A DNA stretch of 44,355 nt from RUG754 sp964345365 (lineage in GTDB: Bacteria > Bacillota > Clostridia > Peptostreptococcales > Anaerovoracaceae), in NCBI GenBank assembly GCA_964345365.1, contig CAYFQR010000009.1:1-44355 (forward strand), written 5' to 3'. Within the stretch, counting starts at the first letter, position 1, and each line of letters opens with the position of its first letter. Positions 15,792 through 24,014 of this stretch are shown in pieces. The notes beneath the pieces are model-generated. The model saw nothing but the letters and a program-made list of their open reading frames with translations. It did no database searches and was not told where the DNA came from. The translations under genes and the position numbers were made by a program.

Positions 15792-17612
15792 ATGTTTTTA
15801 CCTATAAATATGAAAGATGTGAAACAGAGGGGCTGGGAGGAGGTCGATTTCGTCATAGTCACAGGAGACGCTTACGTTGACCATCATTCTTTCGGTACGG
15901 CTATAATAGGAAGGCTTCTCGAAAGATACGGCTACAAGGTCGCCATACTCGCTCGCCCTGACTACAGGTCTGCCGATGATTTCAGAAGATTCGGGAGGCC
16001 GCGTTTGGGTTTTTTGATTAACTCGGGAGTTGTGGACTCGATGGTAAACAACTATTCCGTTTTTAAGAAAAAGAGAAGGGTTGACGAATACGGGCCGGGC
16101 GGCAAAACGGGGGAGCGTCCCGACAGGGCGGTCATAGTTTATTCAAATCGCGCGAAAGAAGCGTACAAGGGCGTTCCCGTTATAATCGGAGGCCTTGAGG
16201 CATCGCTAAGACGCCTTGCGCACTATGACTATTGGTCCGACAGCGTCAGGCGCTCTGTACTCCTTGACTCCAAGGCGGACCTCCTCATGTACGGCATGGG
16301 CGAGAGGGCCGTGCTCGAGATTGCGGAAGCGCTCGACAGCGGTATAGATGTAAAGGATATCACATGGATTAGAGGAACCTGCTACTCTACGGACAAGAAC
16401 CGTTTAGACAGTGTTTTTTCACCTGCCGACCCCGAAATAAAAAAACACCTCATTCATCTCCCTTCATACGATGAAATATGTGTCTCGAAGAAGGCTTATG
16501 CACATTCATTCAGGCTTCAACACGAGAATATGGATGCTTTGAGTGCGAAGACTCTCGTGGAAAAATATACGGATACTGTATACGTGGTCCAGAATCCTAT
16601 TCAGCCGCCTCTTGAGAGGGAAGAACTTGATGACATATATGGACTTTCTTTTGAAGGGGAGTGGCATCCTTCTTATGATGAGGCAGGCGGAATCCCGGCG
16701 TTTAAGGAGATTAAGTTCAGTGTGGTAAGCTCGAGAGGATGTTTCGGAGGTTGCAGCTTTTGTGCAATTACCTACCATCAGGGAAGGCAGCTACGCTCAC
16801 GCTCGATAGACAGCATAGTCAAGGAATGTGAGAATCTTACTAAAAAAAATGATTTCAAGGGATATATTCATGATGTCGGAGGGCCGACTGCCAACTTCAG
16901 ACATCCGAGCTGCGAGAAACAGCTGACTAAAGGCATATGTGCTGATAAGGACTGTATGTATCCTGATGTCTGCAAAGCTATGACTGTAGACCACAGTGAT
17001 TACCTGAGGCTTCTCAGAGCAGTCAGGGGAATCAAGGGAGTTAAAAAAGTTTTCATACGCTCCGGTATAAGATATGACTATCTCATGGCGGATAAAAACG
17101 CAGACGGTTTCATTGAGGAGCTCTGTAAATATCATGTTTCGGGCACACTAAAAGTTGCTCCGGAGCATATATCGGATAAGGTTCTCTATTACATGAGGAA
17201 ACCTGAAAAGAGCGTGTTTATGGGCTTCGTCGACAAGTACGAAAAGATGAATAAGAGGCTCGGTCTTAAGCAATATCTGATACCGTACCTTATATCTTCA
17301 CATCCGGGTTCGACACTCACTGATGCCGTTGACTTGGCGCTGTTTCTAAAGGAATACGGCTTTGTGCCCGATCAGGTTCAGGATTTCTATCCTACTCCGG
17401 GAACGATGTCAACCTGCATGTATTACACGGGATTAGACCCGTTAACTATGAAAGAAGTCTATGTGCCTAAGGATATTGAAGAAAAGAGGATGCAGCGGGC
17501 TCTGATGCATTTCAATAAGCCTGAGAACAGAAAAATTGTTATAAAGGCGCTCGAAAAAGCGGAAAGAAAAGATTTGATACCGGTACTGGTAGGCAGGAGG
17601 AGGCACAAATGA
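15792..17612 (+). CDS. YgiQ family radical SAM protein
   Basis: A 606-residue protein of the YgiQ (UPF0313) family. It carries the radical SAM cluster motif C317-x3-C321-x2-C324 in SSRGCFGGCSFCAI, an N-terminal domain beginning MFLPINMKDVKQRGWEEVDF, and an extra cysteine-rich stretch (CEKQ, CADKDCMYPDVCKA) suggesting a second cluster or metal site. The reaction is unknown for the family. The start at 15792 matches the conserved family N-terminus; an earlier in-frame ATG at 15726 lies in the previous gene and terminator. There is no ribosome binding site, consistent with a leaderless message. The methyltransferase gene overlaps its stop by four bases. Confidence 0.92.
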   Translation: MFLPINMKDVKQRGWEEVDFVIVTGDAYVDHHSFGTAIIGRLLERYGYKVAILARPDYRSADDFRRFGRPRLGFLINSGVVDSMVNNYSVFKKKRRVDEYGPGGKTGERPDRAVIVYSNRAKEAYKGVPVIIGGLEASLRRLAHYDYWSDSVRRSVLLDSKADLLMYGMGERAVLEIAEALDSGIDVKDITWIRGTCYSTDKNRLDSVFSPADPEIKKHLIHLPSYDEICVSKKAYAHSFRLQHENMDALSAKTLVEKYTDTVYVVQNPIQPPLEREELDDIYGLSFEGEWHPSYDEAGGIPAFKEIKFSVVSSRGCFGGCSFCAITYHQGRQLRSRSIDSIVKECENLTKKNDFKGYIHDVGGPTANFRHPSCEKQLTKGICADKDCMYPDVCKAMTVDHSDYLRLLRAVRGIKGVKKVFIRSGIRYDYLMADKNADGFIEELCKYHVSGTLKVAPEHISDKVLYYMRKPEKSVFMGFVDKYEKMNKRLGLKQYLIPYLISSHPGSTLTDAVDLALFLKEYGFVPDQVQDFYPTPGTMSTCMYYTGLDPLTMKEVYVPKDIEEKRMQRALMHFNKPENRKIVIKALEKAERKDLIPVLVGRRRHK

Positions 17613-18550
17613 GTTTACTTAGGAACTTCGGTAAGATAATTACCGCATCAAAAAGAGAATACAACAAAAAAAGATTTCTTCTACCTGAATGTTTTGACAA
17701 GCTCAGCACGGAGGGCGGGAGGCTGTTTTTCGGTGATAATCGTGATGTGATGAAATATCTTCTTAAAGATGAGGATATGGCCGGAAAGATTGACCAAATA
17801 TATATAGACCCTCCTTTTTTCTCAAAAGCCAATTATGATGCGATTATCAAGGTAAAAGATGAATCGGGAAGTGAACAAAAAGTTAAGAAGCGGGCATACG
17901 AAGACGTTTGGAATGAGGGTATGGGAGAGTATCTCACGATGCTCGGAACGAGGCTTATGCTTATGCGTGATTTGCTTTCGGACAAGGGAACGATTTGGGT
18001 GCATTTAGATTGGCACGGAGTCCATTACGTCAAGGTGCTGCTGGATGAGATATTCAGCGAGAAGAACTTCGTAAACGAGATAATTTGGAATTATAAGTCG
18101 GGCGGTTCATCAAAATCACATTTTGCGAGGAAACACGACACGATTTTGTTATACGCGAAGACGAGCAAGTACTATATAGATGTACCTAAAGAGAAGTCAT
18201 ACAATCGTGAATTCAAGCCTTATAGATTTAAGGGTGTCAAGGAATATCAGGATGAGCTGGGCTGGTACACCATGGTGAATATGAAGGACGTATGGCGGAT
18301 AGATATGGTCGGACGCACATCAAGAGAGCGAACCGGTTATGCTACACAGAAACCGGAGGCGCTCCTTGAAAGAATAGTGCTTGCAGGTTCACAGGAAGGG
18401 GATACTGTAGCGGATTTCTTCTGCGGCTCCGCTACTCTCGCGGCTGTATGCGAGCGAAACCGCAGGAAATGGATATGTGCGGACAGCAGTGAAGTTGCCA
18501 TAGAGAGCGCTAAAACACGTCTTGAAAACAAGCAGTTCTCTATGATATAA
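17609..18550 (+). CDS. Site-specific DNA methyltransferase (beta class, orphan)
   Basis: A 313-residue amino-methyltransferase. Motif IV is DPPF (residues 67-70) and the SAM-binding motif I, DFFCGSAT (about 269-276), comes near the C-terminus, the order of the beta class. The intervening TQKPEALLERIV is shared with type III Mod-like enzymes. DPPF points to adenine N6 methylation, though cytosine N4 is not excluded. No restriction endonuclease lies nearby, so it is an orphan that may regulate or protect DNA. It is coupled to ygiQ (ATGA overlap). Its last codons run into the first unit of the 118-bp tandem repeat, so the natural C-terminus may have been altered. Confidence 0.88.
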   Translation: MSLLRNFGKIITASKREYNKKRFLLPECFDKLSTEGGRLFFGDNRDVMKYLLKDEDMAGKIDQIYIDPPFFSKANYDAIIKVKDESGSEQKVKKRAYEDVWNEGMGEYLTMLGTRLMLMRDLLSDKGTIWVHLDWHGVHYVKVLLDEIFSEKNFVNEIIWNYKSGGSSKSHFARKHDTILLYAKTSKYYIDVPKEKSYNREFKPYRFKGVKEYQDELGWYTMVNMKDVWRIDMVGRTSRERTGYATQKPEALLERIVLAGSQEGDTVADFFCGSATLAAVCERNRRKWICADSSEVAIESAKTRLENKQFSMI

Positions 18551-18926
18551 TGATTGCATCGCTTTGCTCTGCAATCATTACATGAAATCATATCGCCGTG
18601 CGACATTTGCTTTCGCAAGCTCAGCAAAATCGCACATGGCTGAATTATATCATGTAAACATGATATAATGATTGCATCGCTTTGCTCTGCAATCATTATA
18701 TGAAATCATATCGCCGTGCGACATTTGCTTTCGCAAGCTCAGCAAAATCGCACANNNNNNNNNNNNNNNNNNNNNNNNNNNNNNNNNNNNNNNNNNNNNN
18801 NNNNNNNNNNNNNNNNNNNNNNNNNNNNNNNNNNNNNNNNNNNNNNNNNNNNNNTGGCTGAATTATATCATGTAAACATGATATAATAATTGCATCGCTT
18901 TGCTCTGCAATCCTTATATGAAATCA
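18544..18926. repeat. 118-bp tandem repeat array made of hairpins
   Basis: The 393 bases between the methyltransferase and tRNA-Arg hold a tandem repeat and an N gap, with no gene. Unit 1 starts near 18544 and unit 2 at 18662, a period of 118; a final degraded unit follows the gap to about 18926. Each unit can form three structures: TGATTGCA/TGCAATCA; a nested hairpin GTGCGA/TCGCAC enclosing TTTGCT/AGCAAA; and, at each junction, ATTATATCATGT/ACATGATATAAT (18644-18669) around AA. Copies 1 and 2 are almost identical. If the Ns are removed, the flanks join into an exact unit, so the gap hides an unknown number of copies. Confidence 0.88.
18755..18854. other. Assembly gap of 100 Ns
   Basis: Exactly 100 Ns, a conventional scaffold placeholder, lying inside a repeat unit. 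The true length is unknown. Confidence 0.99.
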
Positions 18927-18943
18927 GCTGCTCCTGCATATGT

Positions 18944-19018
18944 GTCCCATTAGCTCAACGGATAGAGTATCAGATTCCGAATCTGAAGACAAGGGTTCAA
19001 CTCCCTTATGGGATACCA
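18944..19018 (+). tRNA. tRNA-Arg (anticodon CCG)
   Basis: A 75-base cloverleaf with encoded CCA. The acceptor stem GTCCCAT/ATGGGAT has a G-T first pair. The anticodon stem TCAGA/TCTGA encloses loop TTCCGAA, so the anticodon is CCG and it reads the Arg codon CGG. The T arm is AAGGG-TTCAACT-CCCTT. Confidence 0.93.
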
Positions 19019-19078
19019 ATTTTAGTTATAGTAAACATTTAATTCACTTTTAATTCGTGATATAACGGAGGGGAAATT

Positions 19079-20131
19079 ATGAGAAAGAAACATATAGGAT
19101 TCAGCATTTTACTTTCGGCACTGCTTGTTTTTTCTACAATTGGATTTGCCGGTGCGGAAACACTTACCGACGGCAGTCCGGCAACGGGAACAGACGTAGA
19201 ACAGGTTGATGAGGGGTTGCTTCCGGACATGAAGCTTGTTGTTCCGCTCGGAAGTGCGGAAGCGCTCGGGCTTACTGAGGAACATGCCAACAACTACATA
19301 ATTGATTCAAGCAATACGGAGATAGCTGAAGTTAAGCTCCACGGAGAAGCCGAAAAAGAATATTTTGTATACGGCAAAAAATCCGGCAAAACCAAAATTA
19401 ACATAAAAAATATTTTGGGTGAAGTAATTGAGAGCAGGGAAGTGGAGGTAAGTCGCGAAGCCGCTATCCGAGCGAAACTTTTAATCCCGAAACTCGAGGC
19501 AAAACTTACAACGTCCTCGACTGTGCTGAAGCTTATGTGGGAGAAGGTTGAGGATGTTGACGGATACAGAATCTACAAATGGAACAGCGCCAAACGTAAG
19601 TATGTTTTAATTAAAACCATAACGGGAAACGATGTAACGGTTTGGAGAGACAGGAAACTTACCCCTGATAAAAAATACACATATAAGATTGCTACATATA
19701 TCAATTCGGACGGTAAAACATATATAGGCCAAAAGAGTGAAAAGACAGCTACGTTCCTCACTGCAAACGCCAGAGTATATACACCGGAGGTTGAATATAC
19801 CGACAGCGCCGAAGGGGAACTTCGCTTGCTGGATAAGAGCCTTGGCTACAAGGACGGCAAGCTTTACTATGAAGCTGTTATTGTAAACGACAATGAGCTT
19901 TACACGGAGAGTTTTAAGCTCATAACTATCTCGGTTTCGGTGAACGGAAAATTAGTCGCCAAACAGGATTTCATAGATACTAAAATAAATCTTGACGCTT
20001 TTTCAAGCAAATCAATTACTTTCAACTTTGATACCGGCACGAAAAAAGTAGTAAATCTAAGAGATGGTGAAATTAAAGTTTCTTTTGACGGAATATATAA
20101 GTACGCTGAACTTAAAATAAAGGAATTTTAA
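19079..20131 (+). CDS. Secreted protein with a fibronectin III-like domain
   Basis: A 350-residue exported protein. The N-terminus is a signal peptide (MRKKHIGFSILLSALLVFST, cleavage likely after GFAGA). A middle region with VEDVDGYRIYKWNSAKRKYV and KKYTYKIATY has the pattern of fibronectin III-like domains of Firmicutes surface proteins, preceded by a small beta domain (VPLGSAEALGLTEEHANNY, YGKKSGKTKINIKN). The C-terminal 110 residues look like another beta sandwich. No LPXTG or membrane anchor is seen. The start follows GGAGGGG. The TIM-barrel gene starts three bases after its stop, so the two may share a message despite unlike products. Confidence 0.8.
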   Translation: MRKKHIGFSILLSALLVFSTIGFAGAETLTDGSPATGTDVEQVDEGLLPDMKLVVPLGSAEALGLTEEHANNYIIDSSNTEIAEVKLHGEAEKEYFVYGKKSGKTKINIKNILGEVIESREVEVSREAAIRAKLLIPKLEAKLTTSSTVLKLMWEKVEDVDGYRIYKWNSAKRKYVLIKTITGNDVTVWRDRKLTPDKKYTYKIATYINSDGKTYIGQKSEKTATFLTANARVYTPEVEYTDSAEGELRLLDKSLGYKDGKLYYEAVIVNDNELYTESFKLITISVSVNGKLVAKQDFIDTKINLDAFSSKSITFNFDTGTKKVVNLRDGEIKVSFDGIYKYAELKIKEF

Positions 20132-20134
20132 GAG

Positions 20135-20860
20135 ATGGATAAAAAAGAATTGCCAAGGGTAGAAGGAAAGCTCAGGTCGAAATATCTCGAAATGCCCAAG
20201 GAAATATATAAATCAAGGGGCATCGTTGTCATGGGACGTAGAATCAAGTCGTTGATTTTCACCACCGATATTGCTATAATCAGAAGCTGTAATGCTGACG
20301 CCGTACTTGCGGTATACCCTTTTACACCTCAACAGATTATAACGCAATCATTAATTAATGTTGCACCAATGCCCGTATTCGCGGGAGTAGGCGGAGGTAT
20401 CACCGCAGGCGCCAGGTCGGCCGCAATAGCAAAGGACGCCGAAGCGACAGGTGCATGGGGCGTGGTTGTCAATGCACCCGTTACCAACGAAAACATAAGT
20501 ATGATAGCGGAAGCTGTGGATATACCTATCGTTGCGACTGTTGTCGGCGATAATGTAGATATAGGAGCAAGGCTTGCGGCAGGTGCGAATATTTTGAATA
20601 TATCCGCATCGGTGAAAACACCGGAAATAGTAAGGCATATCAAAGAAACGTACAAAAATGTTCCTATTATAGCAACCGGCGGGCCGACCGCGGAGACGAT
20701 ATTAAGAACGATTGAAGCGGGAGCTGACTGCATAAGCTATACTCCGCCGTCGACCGCAGAGATATTTGCCGACATAATGAAAAAGTATCGCAACGAAGCC
20801 GACAGCGAAAAATCTGCCGATGAGGAGATAACGATACTCGACGCTATGCAAAACATTTAA
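20135..20860 (+). CDS. TIM-barrel protein of unassigned function
   Basis: A 241-residue cytoplasmic protein with the alternating strand pattern of a beta/alpha barrel: DAVLAVYPFTPQQ, MPVFAGVGGGITAG, WGVVVNAPVT, DIPIVATVVGDN, ILNISAS. It ends with a phosphate-binding type loop, IIATGGPTAETILRTIEAGA. Similar Firmicutes proteins are often labelled hydrolase without experimental support; resemblance to ThiG, KDPG aldolase and nitronate monooxygenase barrels is only at fold level. The conserved start MDKKELPRVEGKLRSKYLEM supports the chosen ATG although the ribosome binding site is weak. Function is not assigned. Confidence 0.75.
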   Translation: MDKKELPRVEGKLRSKYLEMPKEIYKSRGIVVMGRRIKSLIFTTDIAIIRSCNADAVLAVYPFTPQQIITQSLINVAPMPVFAGVGGGITAGARSAAIAKDAEATGAWGVVVNAPVTNENISMIAEAVDIPIVATVVGDNVDIGARLAAGANILNISASVKTPEIVRHIKETYKNVPIIATGGPTAETILRTIEAGADCISYTPPSTAEIFADIMKKYRNEADSEKSADEEITILDAMQNI

Positions 20861-20977
20861 TAGACAAAAACCGAAATGCTTTTACATTCATGATTGTCGA
20901 AAATACAGTGCAATCGAATTTTGTCATTGTGCTGAAAAGGATATTTCTATATGATAATATGATATTGGGAGATTTTG

Positions 20978-21820
20978 ATGAGTATTGTAGTTGGAATTGA
21001 TATTGGAGGAAGTACTACTAAGATAGTCGGCTTCAGAGGTGGAGAAATGCTTATACCGGTTCAGATTGTGGCAAGCAACCCGATTGCTTCACTCTTTGGG
21101 GCCTTCGGTAAATTTCTCTATGATAATAAACTTGAGTTATCAGATGTACAGCAGGTAAATCTTACCGGCGTAGGTTCATCACAGGTAAGCCAACCGATTT
21201 ACGGACTTCCTACTTACAAGGTGGACGAGTTTACTGCAAACGGCCTCGGAGGCGGATATTTTGCAGGCGATATCGATGAATTTATGGTAATAAGTATGGG
21301 TACCGGCACATCTTATGTAGGTGTTAAAAACGGCAAACCTCAGCATCTCGGCGGCATAGGTATAGGAGGCGGCACGATTATCGGGCTTTCTAAAATAATG
21401 CTGTCCACAAACGATATCGACAAGATTCAGGAACTGGCCGCACAAGGCGATGTCGGGAATGTCGATTTAAGGGTAGGAGACATATCCTCAGGGCCGAGAC
21501 CCGGCCTTGATGCTTCAGTCACCGCATCCAATTTCGGTAAAATATCATCAAGAGCATCTTCTGAGGACAAGGCTGCGGGCATAGTCCACATGGTTATCGA
21601 AGCCACATGCCAGACAGGTGCTTTGATTGCTCACAAGTCGTCTATCAAGGACTTTGTTCTGATAGGTGCTCTCACGAATGACCCTGAGTGTGTAACGGTT
21701 ACGGAGATGATAAAAGGCATGTACGAAGAATATAATTTTATCATTCCGGAACAAGGAGAATACGGCACGGCAATCGGCTCGGCACTTGCCGAGAGATGTA
21801 AATTAAGACAGATAGAATGA
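20978..21820 (+). CDS. coaW: Type II pantothenate kinase
   Basis: Phosphorylates pantothenate, the first step of CoA synthesis. The 280-residue protein has the ASKHA-fold phosphate 1 motif DIGGSTTK (residues 8-15), then ISMGTGTSYVGVKNG and the GGGTIIGL segment typical of type II (Staphylococcus-like) pantothenate kinases. These are usually insensitive to feedback by CoA. The ATG at 20978 follows GGGAGA; the in-frame TTG one codon earlier is less likely. It has its own promoter region and a terminator-like hairpin afterwards. Confidence 0.93.
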   Translation: MSIVVGIDIGGSTTKIVGFRGGEMLIPVQIVASNPIASLFGAFGKFLYDNKLELSDVQQVNLTGVGSSQVSQPIYGLPTYKVDEFTANGLGGGYFAGDIDEFMVISMGTGTSYVGVKNGKPQHLGGIGIGGGTIIGLSKIMLSTNDIDKIQELAAQGDVGNVDLRVGDISSGPRPGLDASVTASNFGKISSRASSEDKAAGIVHMVIEATCQTGALIAHKSSIKDFVLIGALTNDPECVTVTEMIKGMYEEYNFIIPEQGEYGTAIGSALAERCKLRQIE

Positions 21821-21907
21821 GCCGAAAATAAACCTTACCGAGCGGGACAGGACTAAATAAACTGTGAGCTCGGTTAATAATGAGCCGAATAATTAATAAA
21901 TGAGCTG

Positions 21908-21953
21908 AAAGCCTCTTTTGAGTACTGAAATTTAAGTATTAGAAGGGGCTTTT
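21908..21953 (+). terminator. Probable terminator after coaW
   Basis: An imperfect long hairpin pairs AAAGCCTCTTTTGAGTACT (21908-21926) with AGTATTAGAAGGGGCTTTT (21935-21953). The right arm ends in four Ts. It separates coaW from the pilus-like locus. Confidence 0.6.
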
Positions 21954-21983
21954 AATATGGCAACAAGTGGCGAGGAGTGAAAA

Positions 21984-22457
21984 ATGAAGGAGACAGGAAA
22001 AGGATTTAATTTTGCCGATTTTTTGAAAGAGCCCGATTTTGTCGATGTTCCGTTAAAAGAAAATAATGTGACAGGCGGCGAAAGTAGAGCTTGTCCGAAT
22101 CAAAACAGCATGAAAAATATGGACAGGGTTCGCCCTTATCTCGAAAACCTTTCAAACGGCGATATTCACTTTATTGATAAGACGCCGATTATTGTTGGGG
22201 CTTCGGTGAATTGCGATTTAGTAATTGGAGATGAAGAAAGCAGCAGCTATATATCAAGAAATCACGCCGTAATCGACATCATAGACGGACAATACGCTCT
22301 AAAAGACATATCCACAAACGGCAGCTTTTTTCTAAATGAAGACGGCAGGAACCCCACGCTTATCAGGCTGCCCAAGGACAGTTTCACTGAATTGAAACAC
22401 AGACAAATAATCAGGTTTGCCAATAGAAATTATCGCTTCATGAACGGCGGAGAATGA
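21984..22457 (+). CDS. FHA domain protein
   Basis: A 157-residue cytoplasmic protein. The first 60 residues look unstructured; the rest is an FHA domain with IIVGASVNCDLVI, YISRNHAVI and ISTNGSFFLN. FHA domains bind phosphothreonine peptides. The usual Arg of the GR motif is Ala here (G72-A73), while S91, R92, H94 and N112-G113 are kept, so phosphopeptide binding may be weakened. It is the first gene of the pilus-like block, 116 bases before the kinase, which suggests it reads or receives phosphorylation by that kinase. The start follows CGAGGAG. Confidence 0.88.
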   Translation: MKETGKGFNFADFLKEPDFVDVPLKENNVTGGESRACPNQNSMKNMDRVRPYLENLSNGDIHFIDKTPIIVGASVNCDLVIGDEESSSYISRNHAVIDIIDGQYALKDISTNGSFFLNEDGRNPTLIRLPKDSFTELKHRQIIRFANRNYRFMNGGE

Positions 22458-22573
22458 CCTTGACACATAACCTGAGTGTATATGCATATTGGCCGGAATA
22501 CGCGTAACATATTATCTGAGGTGAACCGTCAATATATTATCAGCAGTATGCTTTTATACGGTGGAGGTTAACG

Positions 22574-23368
22574 ATGGATTTGAGGACGATGGTAGAGTGT
22601 AGGTACTCGCCGGTCAGGCTCATAGGAAGCGGCGGAATCGGCAGGGTATATCTCGTAAGAGAAAAGGAGACCGGCGTTAAATATGCATTAAAAGAAGTAT
22701 ATTCGGGCAGTAACAACAATATAGCTGCATGGAGAAAAAAGCTTGTTAACGAGGGCGAAATTCTTAAAATCCTGAATCATCCGAACATCCCCAAGTTTCA
22801 CAAACTTTTGGAAGATAAGGAGAGAATTGTTCTTATAACGGAATATATTGCCGGCATAACTTTATGGGAGGAAACCGTGAGGAAAGGCGGGATTGATGAA
22901 GCGACACTTATAGATGTGATGATCAAGCTTTGCTCGACGCTTGAATATCTTCATAACAGAAGCGAAACCATAGTATACCGCGATATCAAACCGAGCAATA
23001 TCATGCTGAGAGGAAACGGTGAAATAAGTCTCCTTGACTTCGGGTCTGCTGTATACCGAAGCTCCGATTATATTTCTGAGGGTACGGGCTATTATGCTTC
23101 GCCTGAACATTTCAAGGGAAGAGTAGATTGCAGAAGCGATATATATTCACTTGGGAAAACCGCATTAAGAGCGTCGAAACTTTTCGGAGGAGGTTTAATA
23201 TCGAGGGATTTCAGTATGATACTGAGAAAGGCCGTTGAGAAGGAACCCTTGATGAGGTATCAAAATGTAACTGGAATGAAAAATGCGTTGCTTTATTTGA
23301 GAAATAAGCGGAATTTAACGGAATTGAAAGATGCACTGCTTAATCTGAGAAATAAGCGGAAGGTATAG
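22574..23368 (+). CDS. Soluble Ser/Thr protein kinase
   Basis: A 264-residue Hanks-type kinase without membrane segment or PASTA repeats. Motifs are the glycine loop GSGGIGRVYLV, the ATP lysine K40 in YALK, a helix C Glu near residue 60, YRDIKPSN (D137, K139, N142; YRD for HRD), DFG (155-157) and SPE (176-178). All catalytic residues are present, so it should be active. The last 30 residues contain a 16-residue tandem duplication (NALLYLRNKRN and DALLNLRNKRK). With the FHA gene in front and the secretion genes behind, it is a plausible control module for pilus assembly. The ATG follows GTGGAGG. Confidence 0.9.
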   Translation: MDLRTMVECRYSPVRLIGSGGIGRVYLVREKETGVKYALKEVYSGSNNNIAAWRKKLVNEGEILKILNHPNIPKFHKLLEDKERIVLITEYIAGITLWEETVRKGGIDEATLIDVMIKLCSTLEYLHNRSETIVYRDIKPSNIMLRGNGEISLLDFGSAVYRSSDYISEGTGYYASPEHFKGRVDCRSDIYSLGKTALRASKLFGGGLISRDFSMILRKAVEKEPLMRYQNVTGMKNALLYLRNKRNLTELKDALLNLRNKRKV

Positions 23369-23401
23369 CAAACGCTGAGTTTTAAAATACATGGCGAATA
23401 A

Positions 23402-23430
23402 TTGACATATATTGCATAGGTGCATTAAAT
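23402..23430 (+). promoter_or_regulatory. Possible promoter inside the pilus-like locus
   Basis: A perfect TTGACA (23402-23407) and TTAAAT (23425-23430) at 17 bases, 30 bases before the start of the next gene. The -10 is weak. Confidence 0.4.
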
Positions 23431-23459
23431 ACAAATATATCTTGAAGAGAGGAAATCGA

Positions 23460-24014
23460 ATGAAACAATACATAATGCTGGGCATAATTGCTGCCGGTAT
23501 CATAATACTTGCAGTTTTTTTATTTGCTTCAATGAAGAAAAAAGGAGATAAGAGTAAACCGGAACTTCAGGAGTCCGTTTTTCCTTACATTAAAAAAAAT
23601 AATATGGAATTTCCTGAAGATTACAGGACGGAGATATTGGAGGCTGAAGATAAGGAATTCGGGGGAGGATATGAAGAATCTTCAGGGGAAGAATTTAATG
23701 AAAGGTCGGAGATAATAAGAGAAGAGACCGATTCTGCAGAAAGACCGGAATATGGAGATGTAACTGAAAAAAGGGCAGAAGCCATAACAGTCGGAAATGA
23801 ATGCTGCATAGGTGAAAGCTGCAAAAAGAACAGCGAGGCGGATTGGTTTGAGAAGTCTGTAGAGAAAACGGACGGATATTCTATCTTGAACTGCAATATA
23901 AAAAGTCTAACAATAGACGAGAATTTTTTGGAAAAAATCACTATGAACTTTTGCAGCATAGAAAATATATGTATTGTCACGGCAGATAAAAAAAGAGGAG
24001 AAGTCGAAATATGA
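23460..24014 (+). CDS. Membrane-anchored acidic protein of the pilus-like locus
   Basis: A 184-residue protein with an N-terminal membrane segment (about residues 5-24, IMLGIIAAGIIILAVFLFAS). A highly charged, Glu-rich linker (GGGYEESSGEEFNER) and a small C-terminal domain with several Cys residues (NECCIGESCKK, LNCNIKS, FCSIENICIV) follow. The four or more cysteines could form disulfides if the domain is outside. The start at 23460 follows GAGAGG. It overlaps the CpaB-like gene by four bases (ATGA), so the two are coupled and may work together. No family recognised. Confidence 0.7.
   Translation: MKQYIMLGIIAAGIIILAVFLFASMKKKGDKSKPELQESVFPYIKKNNMEFPEDYRTEILEAEDKEFGGGYEESSGEEFNERSEIIREETDSAERPEYGDVTEKRAEAITVGNECCIGESCKKNSEADWFEKSVEKTDGYSILNCNIKSLTIDENFLEKITMNFCSIENICIVTADKKRGEVEI

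Noticed and set aside
17609..18550. Restriction-modification system
   Set aside because: No endonuclease or specificity gene was found on either side of the methyltransferase.
18544..18926. CRISPR array
   Set aside because: The repeated unit is 118 bases with no unique spacers, and no cas gene is visible; the units are contiguous tandem copies.
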